Shown one piece after another: positions 40,020 to 53,600 of a stretch of 64,000 nt of DNA. The notes below the pieces were generated by a model that was not told the DNA's origin, did no database searches, and was given only the letters and a program-made list of their open reading frames with translations. This DNA comes from Ficedula albicollis. Its lineage: Eukaryota > Chordata > Aves > Passeriformes > Muscicapidae. The stretch covers positions 23,761,036 through 23,825,035 of the forward strand of contig NC_021678.1 in NCBI RefSeq assembly GCF_000247815.1, read 5' to 3'. The stretch's first letter is position 1, and every line of letters starts with the position of its first letter. Position numbers and translations under genes: made by a program.

Positions 40020-41230
40020 TTAGAAGTTTGCAGGTTGGCTGAGCTTGATGACATTTACCCGAGAATGTATCAGCATGAGCAGGCTGAACCACTGCTGGTT
40101 TAGGGGAGACAAGTAGCATCATAGGAGACTGGAAAACTGGCAAATGCAGTTATTCACATTCCATTAAAAACCTGTATCAAAACCAAAGCAAACTCCTAAA
40201 GCAAAACAACAAAAAATTCCCCAAGAAAACAACAACAACAACAAAAAGTTTCTAATTGGTCAATCAGATTTCAGGTCTCAAGAAGCTGCTTAGAGAAACA
40301 AACCATCCAAAAGGCATCCACAGAATAATGGATGTTCCAGCATTGATTTATCAACAATAAATCAGAAGAAAGTAAGTTGCAGGTACCAGTACTGTGTGCA
40401 AATGAGCTGAGGAAATGAGATCTTGGTAAAAGATGAAGCGGGCTGCGATACTGGTTGGATATTTAGACTCTGAGTAATTGCCAATGTGTTGTCATCAACC
40501 ACAAAAGATGGGTAGAGCTGGGAAGTACTGGTATACAGTAAGGACAGGGAGGCACAATAGGTGCAAGGTCTTCTCCTGACACGGGAATAATCCAGTGCAA
40601 TCAGTTGAGGGAAAGCAGCAGTTCTGAAAGGAGAAGAAAACTGTTTGGAGTTACTATTACCAATGAGCTATACCTAAACCAACATGCTCTTCATGCTGAG
40701 AGATAGAAATTTTTCTGATGTATAAATAGAAGTGTTCTGTGTATTGAATATGATTGGCTCCTACACTACAAGGGAGAGGGAGAACACTGTATTTCATTTT
40801 AGGCAAAAAGTTTCCAGTCAGATGTATCCCAGTTGGAGGGTGACTAGACAAAAGCACTAAGAATGATCCAGAGGTCCAGAAAATACAGCCTGTGAAGGAA
40901 TGATCAAAAGAGTTACATTTGTTTAGTCTAGGGAGGAGAAAATATAAGACATGAGAACAGTCTTCAAATACGCAAAAGCTTGCAGTAAGGAATAAAGTAA
41001 TAAATATATTTTTCATGTGCCTACTGGGATAGGGGAGAGTGAAAATTCTGTAATTTAACTACTAAAATTTCTGTAAAATAGGCTTATGGTTTGTCATTAG
41101 GAGAACTTCTGAAGGGCAAGTGCAGTGACACATTTGGATAGTGGCAGATTCCCTATTGCTCCATATCTTTGAGAACAAGTTAAACTGTTCTTTCATGGAT
41201 ATTTGTCAGGCAGAGTTGATCCTTCCTTTA
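40020..41230 (+). mobile_element. Old CR1/L3-like LINE remnant
   Basis: Several stretches recall the CR1 ORF2 3' part: GGAAAACTGGCAAATGCAGT near 40130, and then, near 40855-40990, AAGAATGATCCAGAGGTCCA, TTGTTTAGTCTAGGGAGGAG and ACAGTCTTCAAATACGCAAA. The order and spacing fit one diverged, indel-ridden insertion. No frame survives. It could be more than one fragment. Confidence 0.5.
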
Positions 41231-44200
41231 GGCAAGGGCAGAGTAGGAGCCTTCTTAGTCTCATGTACTATTATAAATATGTCTTGAATGACTAAGTGTT
41301 CTTCTCAGGTCTTCTAAATGTATTTTTTTTTATTTCATAAATATGTAATTTATCTTTTCTCATAGTCTCCTGATGACTAGGTGAGTTCGATGTCTCAACT
41401 AATTGAAAAGTTGAATTCTAATATTTGACCTTTGACTAGCCAGTAGTAGGAAGCTGTCTGCATCCTGGGTACTGCAAAACAGTAATAACAATGTGCAGGC
41501 AAAGAAAGTAAGGATACAAGGTGCAATTATTCAGTAGCAATTTAATGTAGATTTCAGCTGAGTACTTCAGAAGCAACTTCTATGAATTATTCCTTAGAAA
41601 GCTTATTACTTGTGAAAAGTGGATTGGATAGAACCAATTCCAGTAGGTACGTGAGAAATTATACATGTTGATAACACCTCAAAACAACAACCAAACTGAC
41701 TATAGCTGGTTTGGTTTGTGGGTTTTTTTTTCCCCACAAACACCTCTGCACTGTCATGGTGAAGTATCCCCTTTTTAGAGAAAAAAATACGGAATATATC
41801 TGTTATTTCTGTGAAACCTGTAGGAACTTACTATCTGTGAGCTTCTGTCCTCTGTCATGATTCAAGTCCGTGGGCCAATTTCTGAAAGTCTCCCCTGGAA
41901 AGGGAGGATGGTTCTGCTGCATGAAAGTCACCAAGGCAGCCCAGCTACACAAGCCTTTGGCAGCCAGGCTGAAAAGCAAGCCCAAAATGAGGTACATGTA
42001 GCCCTCCTTAGTAATTTCTGACATGTGCTTTCTTCATGTAGAAGTTATTTTATGACAGCTTGACTCTAGTTTAAAGAGGGACATGCAATTCCTGTCATGT
42101 GCACGATATCCCAGTACATCAGTTTGGGGCCATTATGCCATCTCTCTATGCCGCAGTTTCACCTTGGTTTAAACAAGGGTGATTATGGAAGTTGTAACGG
42201 CTGCGGGTGTAGAGGCACTCTTCTTATTCAGCAGTTTTCACCTGAGTCAAGTTCGTTTAGTCATGGAGGTTCTTTGTGCTTGACAGGCACTGTAACTCTT
42301 ACACTGAAAGTGGGGCTCAGTGAGATCAGGGGATCTGCTGGGGGTGACACTGAATGCAGACCTGCAGCCATTAGCCAGCGGATGCCTTGGCACCTGCCAT
42401 CACCACCAGGCTTCATCTTCACATCTCCTGGGGTCCAGAAAGCTTCCATGTAGTAGCCTCAGTGACTCTTTGCTTGCCAACATGCTTTCAAACATTCTTG
42501 ATGCAGGCCAATTTCTGTGTGTAAAAAGGAGAAAACCAAAACAAGCAACCAAACTCTAAACCTAAAACAAACTCCTTGCTTCCTTGAATACAAATGAAGC
42601 TTCTCTGGTTTGTTTGTAAAGTTGTTTATTTCTTCCCAGGAGGATGACTAAAGCCAAATAAAATCTGCCAGTAATTCATACACATTTTTCCCTGACTGTG
42701 CCCTTATCTTTTTTCTTTCCAACTCTAGGCCAATTTATTATTCTCTTCTGGTTGCTATGGCTCTGTAAAATATATATATTATTTCTATCATCTGTTTATA
42801 ATATTGACCCGCTTCCAGTGTAGAGCTGGCCCTGTCTCCTCTCTAGTATTCCAGGATTTTAGATTAAAATTGTATGGAGATTAACTGCATTTTTTAGCTC
42901 TACAAAGAAGTATAAATCAACATCAATTTCAATTCAACAGAACCTGTTATGCAGTGAACTCTGCTGTGTGAATCCTGAAATTGTAGCACAGTAAATTGCT
43001 GTAGGTGAACAGGACTCAACCAAGTGTGCAGGGGCTGCGTGCCTTTATTCTGCAAAGGGGTATGGAAACATTAAGTCACTGGTTCCAATTTAACCCAAGT
43101 TTGTCATGGCCAAAAGCTCTCATCATCTGATAGTTATTCAGCGGTCCATGAGAAATTGGTTGGGTTTTAGCCTAATTCCTCTTAGATGTTTCCCATAAAA
43201 CAAGCTGTTCTGTGAGCAGCAGCTCAGACCGAGCCTGGTCCTTTGTGTTTTTGTGCACTGTGTCCTGTTCTCCTGCAATAAATCCCCTTCTTCCATACTG
43301 CTGCCTCTGAGCTCACCTCCCCAATACTTCCCATCCCTCCCCCCATCTCTTAAGTCAGCCTTGTCACATCCCCTAACTTCCAGCTGGGATGTACGTGCTG
43401 TGAGTGGTACCAAATGATGTGCTGGCTGATAAAACAAACCGGTTGCTGGTGTGCAGAGTGGTTGGCTGACAAGCTGGGCACTGCAGGCTGCTGTCAAGCT
43501 CGTGCTTTGGTCCCTAACCTGTAGCTGGCTTTCTCTGGAGCTGGATGGCAGCGCTGAAGTTGTTGGCAACAGAATTACCAGATGTAACTCTTGTAAATCC
43601 TCTTGAAAGGCATTGCAGCAAAGTGCTGGCTGCAGATAGACGTGGCCCTTTTTGCTCCTTGTAGATCTGGGTTCCCTTGGTTAAATTAATGCAGGTCCCC
43701 TCTGCAGGCTTGCAAAGCTTAATGTTATTTGTCAGTTTGGATGATGCTGAGACCTCCAGAGTCGATGCTTTTGTCCTTGCTTGTGAGGCAGGGATACACC
43801 CAGCTCTCTTTTGTGGGTGGGTGCTGAGGCACAGGCTTGCTTGTCCTTGGGCAGCAGCTTTGCAGTGGCCTTGGCCATAGCTGAGGTTTCCTTGGCTGTG
43901 AACTAGCAGCTGGTGGCCTGTCCTTCCTCTCTGTGAGTCCTCTCATGATCAGAGTGGTTTCAGGTGGTAAACTGGGAGAGGGCATAGAGAAGGGACACAG
44001 CTGTGAATGCCACCATGTGTGTGGTGTGCCTGCTCTTCCTGGCAGCACAGAGAGTTGCATGGCCTCAGATTCTGTGTGATTACACTGGCTTCACTTCTCT
44101 TCCTGTTTCCAGCAGGAAGGGTGTTGCCCCTTTGCAATACTGGAGGCACCCCAGTGCCAGGCTCAGTCCTGCCCTTTGCCTTGGAGCACTGTCACTTCAT

Positions 44201-44467
44201 CAGCCACTGATGGGATAAGCTGGCCATTATTTTTGCTGATTGTTATGCTTTTAGTCAGTAGCACCTTTCTGCCCTTTGTGACTTGCTGGACCTTGGGCAA
44301 GACTAGAGAATCTCTTCCCCACACATTTAATTCAGCTGTAGCATAGAAAAGCCCTTGCAGCCCTTTGGCCAGGTTTGAAAAGTGCAGGATGACTTCCCAG
44401 GAACATGAGAGGAAGGGACCAGCACCACTTCTGAGTGACATTGCCTTTTGCTTCATTAGCATGGGTA

Positions 44468-44597
44468 CTGTGAAATAGGGCTGGATATGAGACTCCTCCC
44501 AGTTGGAAGTGCAGCAGTCATTAAGCTAGTTGCTGTGAAGTAGGGCTGGATATGAGATTCCTCCCAGTTGGAAGTGCAGCAGTCATTAAGCTAGTTA
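44468..44597. repeat. 65-bp tandem duplication
   Basis: Copy 1 is 44468-44532 and copy 2 is 44533-44597. Each begins CTGTGAA(A/G)TAGGGCTGGATA and ends CATTAAGCTAGTT. I see two substitutions. Confidence 0.93.
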
Positions 44598-47356
44598 CAT
44601 AGTACAAATCAAAGTATTTTCTTTTCTACCTTCCTAATCTGCCACAGTTCGGGTTTTTTTCCTCTCCTGCAGTTTGTCTGGATTCATGGTTATTTCCTGT
44701 ATCTTGCTGTGGAAGCCACTGTTGCCTTTACAACTTCTAGTTCTTGGCTGGGAGCAGGTCTCTGACCTTCTCCAGCCCCAAAGGATAGGTTCACACTAAG
44801 GCATGGAGAGACTTTGCCAGGAGCAAAGGCACAGAAAGCCTTTGTTGCTTATAAAGGACTTTGTTGAAATAGAAGGAAAGCTGTCTTCCCCTAGACTGCG
44901 TTACTGATTACACAGTATTTCCAGGCAGTAAGTGAGGGATCTCAGTGCTGCCTGAAAGAGAAGGCTTGTTTGTAGCTGCTACTGCAATTTAGATAAAGTA
45001 GGTTTAGGCCCAGTTTGAGTTGGCGAGATTTCAACTGATGCTGTCCCTTTTAATTCTGTCAACTCATGTCCTGTTCCTGCCTGGGAACTGAACTTGGCTT
45101 GTTGTTTTTCAGCTGTTCAGTACAGTTCATTCAGTTGGTTTATTTAAAAAAAGAAAAAGAAAAAAAAAGGAGGGTGGGAAATCTGTCTTCTCTCTGTGTT
45201 TTACATCAGTCCATGTGCCCTGATGCTGCTCCCAGAGGATTGGGGATGGACAGAGCACCAAGACTTGTAACTTTGATCCGTGGTTATTCTTAGAAATGCA
45301 CAAGTTGTTTTGGCCTTCATTTTGCAGGTGGGCTGCTTTTGGGAGAGGGAGGGAAGAAACTGGCACAGAGACCTGGAGGAAGCTGTGTGGCACATCTCTC
45401 TGCAGGGCTGGCACAGGGACAGCCAGCAGGCCCCATGCCCAGGGACCCTGGATGCTGGCCCCAGCAGGTGTTTATCCACAGTGGCTGCAGTTCAAGATCA
45501 AAAATCATCTGGCTGATGTTTTCTGCCCAAAGTGGAAGGGAGCTGAGATCTCTGCAGGAAGCCTTTTTTTCTATCCTACTCCCCAGAGCCTCCCCACTGT
45601 AGGAGAGTGAGGAGGAGCCTGCAGGTTAGAGATCAGCAAGCTCTGTGAGGAAGAATATCTCTTAACCCTGGGATAAAGGGGAGAAGCTGCACATGGTCAG
45701 CCCGGCCTTGGATAAAGGCTCTGTCCCCTGTACTGAAGGAGGAATGCAGGACAAAGGAAACAGCACAGGGAAAGCAGAAAACTCCCCCTCCTGCTGGTGT
45801 GAGGTCCTTTGGCCTCTCATACATGAGGTCTTTGTCCCACCCAGCCTTTCCTGGGAAATGGAAGCAGCCACTTTAGCAGTTAAAAGCTTCTGCAGAGAGT
45901 ATTGCCTCCTCCTATGGAGGAGCTGAAAGCAACATCACAGAGGGATTGTTCTGCAGTTGCAAGAGCATCCTCTCTCGCTGCCTGTGTGCAATTGTTTGGG
46001 ATGCACAGAGGAGAGTTTGAAGGTTACACATACTGAGTAGCCTTCTGAAAAGGACTGTGTTTTCCCTTGACGGCTGCCAAGCCCATGTTAGATGAACTGC
46101 AGAGTAGAGTAACTGCGGGTGAACTGCAGAGCTGGAAGTTGGGTTCACTGTTACACATCCACCTTCTTACACATTCTATTGAAGATCTGTGCAGCAAGTG
46201 GTGCTCAAACTGTGCTTTCTGACTAACCCACTCTGCCTGTGAGAGTGGCAGTGTGCAGAGCTCATTAGAGACCGTCTTCTGACAGCCTCAGAGCTAAAGA
46301 TCCTTTGCAGCAGCCCGCTCAGCCAGGAGGCAGCAAATGGGCACAGCAGGGGAAGTGTTTTGTTCTTGGTGGGAAAGAGAAACTGGGAGAGTATATTCAG
46401 AGGCTGTGGGCAGCCCAGAACCTCAGGGAAGTGGACTCTTGTGCTTTTTGATTTAAAATTAGGGGCTTAAAGGAGTCTTCTCAGAACACTTGGGGTAGTG
46501 TTTCAAAAGATGCTCCATAAACAGGCTGTCCATTTTGCATTTGAACCATAAATGAAACTCTTGGAATAAGTGTGTTTCTCTTGCAGTTCTGTAATGGGTT
46601 GGTGGAGCTCAATGCGTAACTATTTTATGCAAGTATGTGTGAATGCAGAGTTTTTCTGTTTCCTGCCCTTTGGCCTCCAGCTTTGCCAAAGTAAAACAAA
46701 AGTTTGGCCTGTGCAAGCTTTAAATTCCTGAAAATTTAAGGGAAAATAAATCAACCACTGAGAGAAACGACACAAGGCTCTCTTGGAGACCTCTGCCCTC
46801 TTGTCCATTACAAGTCACAGAACTAATGCCTGAGTAATTAAACCTTTTTCTGAAAGGGTTATGATGTGATAATTTTGTGGATGTTTTCTCAGAGATCATT
46901 TCCCTTTTCCTGCCATTTCTTAAATAATTTTGTTAAAAGTGATACCCTGATGCAGTTTAACAGTCTCTGTCAGATGTCTGTGCTGTGAAGGCTATTAAAA
47001 GAAGCTGCTTGCATGTTGTTTAGTTTCTTCAGAGGTAGATACTGCCTTTGCTTCCACTTCACACTCCTTGAAAGCTCTTCAACAGAAATGTCTAATAGAT
47101 GCATATCTAGGGGAAGATGACAAGTGACTGTGCAGGCTTATGATACTCATGGGTCTGTCTAAGTTTCTGCCCTTCTCAGTGGTCTGCACATGTGCAAGTA
47201 TGTAGGATGTCCAACAACAAAGACATTTTTCTCACCTGCTGCAGCTCTATCCCCTCACTGAGGACATTTAAAGGTTGCCAAATGCTGTGGGTACCAGTCT
47301 CTGTTCTAGTTGCAGCTGGCTGGGAAAGAGTCTGGCTTTCCTGTGCCAGAACACAG

Positions 47357-47647
47357 GATAAGGTTTTTAAATGACAGGCAGTTATCTCTTCAGACTGGTC
47401 ATATGGGGGCCACTTGATCTGTAAATAAACTGTTATTAAATACCTGTTTTGAGCAGAGACCTAATAAGGTTTTTAAATGACAGGCAATTATCTCTTCAGA
47501 CTGGTCATATGGGGCCACTTGATCTGTAAATAAACTGTTATTGATAAGGTTTTTAAATGACAGGCAGTTATCTCTTCAGACTGGTCATATGGGGGCCACT
47601 TGATCTGTAAATAAACTGTTATTAAATACCTGTTTTGAGCAGAGACC
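47357..47647. repeat. Three-copy tandem repeat with one shortened copy
   Basis: The segment starting ATAAGGTTTTTAAATGACAG occurs at about 47358, 47465 and 47544. Copies 1 and 3 (about 105 bp) extend through AAATACCTGTTTTGAGCAGA to GACC. Copy 2 stops after AAATAAACTGTTATT, so it lacks that tail. Copy 2 also has one G fewer in the ATGGGGGCC stretch and an A for G in GACAGGCAATT. Confidence 0.92.
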
Positions 47648-49938
47648 TTGTCTGACAGGAGATCCTGCTGTATAATATCCTTTCTGGCTCCTGGGCCTCC
47701 ACCCCATCCTGAGGCTATTCACTTTTTGGAACTATTGATGATGTAACTACCACCCTTTAAAGGGGTGCTGCAAAATGTGTCTCCTTTAGGTGAAGGATGC
47801 AGAAAGCTGGTAGCAGTGCAACTGGGCAGAGATGGAAGGGTCTTTTGCCTGACCTGGAGCTCAGAACTCAGCAAGTGCATCACTCCTGCTCCCTTATGGT
47901 TGCTGGAACAGGAGGATGCAGAAAGTAAAACTGGCGGAGGTGAAAGCACCCCAACCCTGCAGCACCCATGGGCCATGGGTCTGAGTGATGGTGTGTAGAG
48001 GAGCAAGAGCTTGGAGCAGCAAATTTTTGTGGGACTGAGAAGGAGCAACTGATATATGTGTCCCATTTTCTGCTATGCTCAACAATGCTAGCTAAGTCCT
48101 TTCATGCTGCCATGCCTTCTTCCAGCTTCCCTGTTCTGGAGGAGGGAGTCACGCAGATAAATCTGCAGATGGGTGAGAACTGTGTTGTTGCAAAAGCAAG
48201 GTGAGAGATGCAACCTGCCCTGGACAGTGCTTATGCAAAAGGGACGCCAAACACGACGAATGTGCCGGCTCCTGGTTCTGCTGACTGCAAGGGCTGCAGA
48301 AGCCTGAGGGGAACAGAGTGGAGGAGCTGAATGAAGTTGTGGGGAGGAGAGAGTGTGGGAGGAGGTGGCTGGTGGAGCAGGCTGTACAGAGTCAGGGAGA
48401 GGACAGGGGGCCCACCACTTGTAGAGGGTGGGAGTGTGCCCTGGGCACTGGAGTCGCTTGCTGGGAGCCTGCGTGAGAAATTCTCAGAGTTTGCAGTCAT
48501 GGAAATTGTATACACACGTAGCATGGGGCAGGGAGAGGGAACGAGCTAGATATGCAGATCTGTAAGGGATGGAAAGAAATCTTGGAAAACAGAGGGGGAA
48601 GAAGAGGCTCAGAACCAAATTGGTTATTGTACAGAAGCATTTAATTTTTTTTTTCTTTTTTTTTTTTTTTTGCTATAATACTGCACTCTGCAATGTTGCA
48701 GAAGGCATCTGGGTGCCTGGGATCTACTTTGTGCTAAGAAAAGCAGTATTTGCAACTCCATCAATGGAAGCTGCAGTACAGTGAGGAACATTTTCCATCA
48801 TCCCACTGCCAATAGTGGTGATGACCCTAAGCACAACACAGATAAGTGAGGAATCACCTTGCCCTGCTGGTGATGTACCCTGGGAAGGTGTAGGAGGCTC
48901 TTCACTAGGCTTTCAGTTCAAGGAATTAAATTATCAAGTAAGTTTATATGTGTTTGCATAAATTGATTTGGCTCCTTTGAGAGGGTTGTTAATTTTACAG
49001 ACTTAACACCCTGGAGCTGTGCAGTAATCAATTTTGTATTTTCAACTTGCATAGTAATTTAAAAACATAATCTGCATCACACTTCTCTGCTTTCTGATAC
49101 TGTCTTCAAACCTTAGAGGTTAAGCAGTTCTTACAGTACTGATAATCTGTTTTTTTCCCCTGCTATTTTTTTAAAGAACCTTTTGCCTAGGCCCCTTGTT
49201 TCTAAAAGCCCAATTTGAATCCCTGCAGTAGAGCTATTGTTTAATTGTATTCCTGGGATTTAATTCTTCCTAAGGGATCTTCTCTATGTTGCATGTCTGC
49301 AGCAGGCAGCAGCATTGTGTGAATTTGCACCTCTTTGGAGTTCTAGGGCTGGGGCAGTTCCTGTTTCCAAGGCAGGAGATAAGGGGCAGCAAAATTGAAC
49401 TGAAAAAGAAAACAGGGAGGAAAAGCATTTTTTAAACATAGTGCAAATATATCACAGCTTGGATTCTGCTAATTCATTGTATTTTCTTAAAACGTGTTCA
49501 TCCTGACTTGAAAACAAAATTATAAACTAGCTGCCAGTAGGCCCCACAGATTATATCCTAATTGGTTTTTTTTTCTTTTCCTTTACATGTGTGCAGTTCT
49601 TTGTAGGTTAGGAAACTAAGCTTGAGACTGAATATAGCATTAATTATTCTAGTTTAATGTGGCTGGCAAATGAGTCTGAATAAAGTCTTTTTCTTATACT
49701 TTTTTTTTTAATTTCATCCACATAACGAGCAGCAATAACAGTATTACTTTGAGATATTTAGGCACAACTTTCATCTTTAGCTTTTGTATCAATTTATTAT
49801 AGCTGACATCTTTGCATGCATGCTTATATTTATTATTGAGCTAGTTAAAAATATATTAAGCAGGACTGATAAAAAATATAGCTATTACATTTCAGCACTG
49901 GACTCTGTGTTTGCCCTTAGTTTCTCTCAATTAATTCT

Positions 49939-50694
49939 AGCTGTTTGGTCTGCAAAATAGTACTGAAAAACAGCATCAAATCTTATTTGTGACAGATTGC
50001 CAGATTACATTTTTTTTTCAACAAAGCCAGACTGAATATTAAAAATGTGTTGGAGAAAATGCATTTATATAATAAATTACACAGACCATGCATGGGGTAA
50101 TGGCAATGCAATAAATTACGTTGTTTCTGTAAGTATTGGATAAGCTGCATTCAATTTAAATGTCTGGCTGCATCACTGTCATGCTGGTCAGGAACTCACT
50201 GGGGGCCTTTTTAACATTCCTGCACCCATAAGTCATGGAGTTAAAATCCTTCTTTGCCCTCAAACACACAATTTCTCTGAGTTATGCAGGCTGACATCTG
50301 TGACTCGCTGCCTGCAAGCTGTTTGGTCTGCAAAATGGTACTGAAAAACAGCATCAAATCTTATTTGTGACAGATTGCCAGATTACATTTTTTTTTCAAC
50401 AAAGCCAGACTGAATATTAAAAATGTGTTGGAGAAAATGCATTTATATAATAAATTACACAGACCATGCATGGGGTAATGGCAATGCAATAAATTACGTT
50501 GTTTCTGTAAGTATTGGATAAGCTGCATTCAATTTAAATGTCTGGCTGCATCACTGTCATGCTGGTCAGGAACTCACTGGGGGCCTTTTTAACATTCCTG
50601 CACCCATAAGTCATGGAGTTAAAATCCTTCTTTGCCCTCAAACACACAATTTCTCTGAGTTATGCAGGCTGACATCTGTGACTCGCTGCCTGCA
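49939..50694. repeat. 378-bp tandem duplication
   Basis: Copy 1 is 49939-50316 and copy 2 is 50317-50694, abutting, from AGCTGTTTGGTCTGCAAAAT to GACTCGCTGCCTGCA. The only difference I see is ATAGTACTG versus ATGGTACTG, so identity is about 99.7%. The content is AT-rich non-coding DNA that has the look of conserved non-coding sequence, but conservation cannot be judged from one sequence. Confidence 0.96.
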
Positions 50695-53600
50695 GTTTAG
50701 CTGAGATCTTTGAGTGAAAATGTAGGTTTATAGCCCTTAGAGCAGGCAGTTTTCACACTGCTGAGTGCTGTGGATAGTGTAGGTCTGGTTCATGTGTGGG
50801 ATGTGGTCATCTTGTTTGTGTGCCAGCATCCCCAGTGCCACATGCTGATGCAAATTTACTGGGGTTTTTTGGGGTTTTGTTTTGAATGGATTTTTCTTTT
50901 ATTTTTAGACCAAGGTAGCAGAGAATTGCCAAGCATTGCACGAGCATAGCTAAGGAAACATCACTGCTCTGAGGGGGTGATCCAGGTGTCCCTGCTGGGA
51001 CAGGCAGGACTGTTTCTTTCAGCATCACCTTGCACAAGTCCCCAAATAAAGTGACCATGTAATGGTGGCCTGGCTTTCTCCACAAGCAGGAGGAACAGAA
51101 ACATGCACTTGAAGGATATGGGTCTAGAGTGGCTGTTTTTGTCAACACCGAGCAAATGTAGTAGTTAGTGTACTTAGGGCCTCCCCCACTCTGTACTGTA
51201 TCAGCTTATAACCTGTAACACACAGTCCAGGTGGATTTATCTGGCTGATTACTCAGTACAGTTTAACCCCTCTGTTGCTGATTTTAGCTGGCGTTTGGAA
51301 GGAGGAGGTGTCTTAGCAGAGGTACAGAGGAATGGTCAGGCTGCAAATCTGTTTTTCTAATTTTAAAATTTATCTCAAGAATTACGTGGCAGAACCATGT
51401 CATAAGGGGCAAGTTTCTGGCCTCTGGATGAACCAGGGTGGTGCAATTTGAACTGCCTTGGAGCCAGACAGGCTGGAGACAGGAGCCTGCATGGACAGGA
51501 GAGAAGCTTTAAGTTGCCTTGCTGTCTTCTTGCTGGTGGAATAGCATCAGGTCTTTGTTTTCCTCCCTAAGTTGCTGGTGCACATGCAGGAGAAGATACT
51601 AGACTCACAGTTCCCCAAAGAGTGTTCATCATCTGCTCTGGGTGCAGGGTAGCCAGGTCACTGGAGATGTTCCCTGACTCAGCCTGGGGCTGCTTTTAGG
51701 ATGGAGATGTCTTAGCTCCTCGTACTCCTCTAAGTTTGCTTTCCTTTTCAATTTACTTCCTGTGGCAATTAAGGGAGTAAGAACTCCTAGGAGGATCCCA
51801 TGTATGGAAAGCTGGCAGGTTTATGAAAGAAATTGAAAATGCGGTGGGAAGTAATCTGTGTTTCTCTCTAGAGCTAGGTGACACCACTTGAGCGTAGATT
51901 GCATGCATTATACTGTTTATAAAACATCCTGAGGCCAAGAATAAGACTTGGTTTTATTTCTTTAGGCATCAGCTATATTTAGTCAAATTAAAGGAGGGAG
52001 GGAGAATGCACTCCAAGAAAATACACGAGCAAAGCTAGACAAAGAAAATTTACTAGTCTACAGTGGAATGGTTCCCTCTGAGTTATTTCCCCAGTTCTCA
52101 TTACAGAGCAGTTGGATAGTAAAGTTAGGAGAGATTGTGCAGCTGAATTATGACTGTTGCTGCATGAAGGAACCTCACCTGCTTTATGTGAGCTGTAAAA
52201 GAAAATTGATAATGACATTTTAAAGACTTCAAAATATGGGTGGCTTAACAGAGTGGTCTGGTATAACTGCTGCTTTTGCATAATAGAATAGCACAAGAGC
52301 TAGTCCATGGCAGATTTAGAGACTTTTCATTTTTGTATAGCTAGAGAGAGGCTTCAGATTTGCTATTATAAATTATGCACTAAAATAGTAAGTTTGAGTT
52401 TAAATGTTTTAATGATTTCCTTGTTGAGTTCTTATGAAATAAATACCTTCCTACGAAGCAGTTGGATTTCATGGAAGAGGCAATCCTCACCAGAAAGAAA
52501 CAGATGTTAGGTTTTTTTGTTAAAATATAAATTTGCAGGAAAAAAAAACAATTTCAAAATTGTGAGGGTGATTCACCTTGCTATGTTAGGTTTAAGACTT
52601 GTTAGTTAGTGCCCCTTCCAAGCAGGAAGGGTGCAAAGAGTCCCAGAGGGTAGTGAGCAAGCCCGTGTGTTTACAACACATCCCCTGCTCCCATGGTAAC
52701 TGCTGGAGGATATGAATTTATCCTGGGGCAGATTGGGTACCTTAGCTCATCCTGTCATGGAGGGAACATGTAACCACCTCAGGTTTACCACAAGGCAGAA
52801 GTATTCAGCAGCAGTCAGCTTGTGTGCAGTAAATCAGAGCCTAGGTTTGCTCCTGAGGATTTGCTGATTTATCTGTAGGCTAAAAATAATTTTGATTTAA
52901 CTTTTTAATGTATTTTCCTTTAGTTCCTTTCTTTTAATTGCTCCTGTTAATGGCTAGATCATTTCTGTGCTTTCCCATCTGTCCTATGGATTTGACAATT
53001 ACCTGGTCATGTCCTGGAACTCTTTCTGATCCCTGTTAGTTTTGGTGTGGTCATCTAAGGAAATGAGGTTTATACGGTTGTGGTGTTCTTGTCCCTGTCC
53101 TGTTTTGAAAACATGAATGTGAAAGGTAGGAAGGGAGGATACTCTCCATTTCCAGCATGAGGCAATAGAAAGTGATTATCTAGACTTTTGTTTCTGTAAT
53201 TTCTTAGTTTTTGTGACTACAAGTCATGTAATTCAGGCTGTTCTCAGTGCTGCAACACTCTGAACAAGAGCTGATCTTACATCCCACGTGGGTGACAATG
53301 CAGCAAGTATAAAACTGGGTTTCAGGGTGTAATTCCAAATTTCTTGAACTCCCACAGGTTTTAATTTGGCTTCCTGTTATTTGCAGAATTTTTTGTTGCG
53401 ATTTAATTGAGTAGTCAGTGTGAATTTTGTGGTGTTCGTGTGTATGCAAGGGAGAGGGAGATTTTCTAAGTATTCAGTGTTCACAGGGACATAAACAGGT
53501 GGGTTTCCAGCAGAGACATTTGCATTTGAAAACCTGCTCTAAACGGGCTGGGCTTTCCCAGGAGAAGCAGCACCAACAGTGAAACGCAGCGATCGATCAG

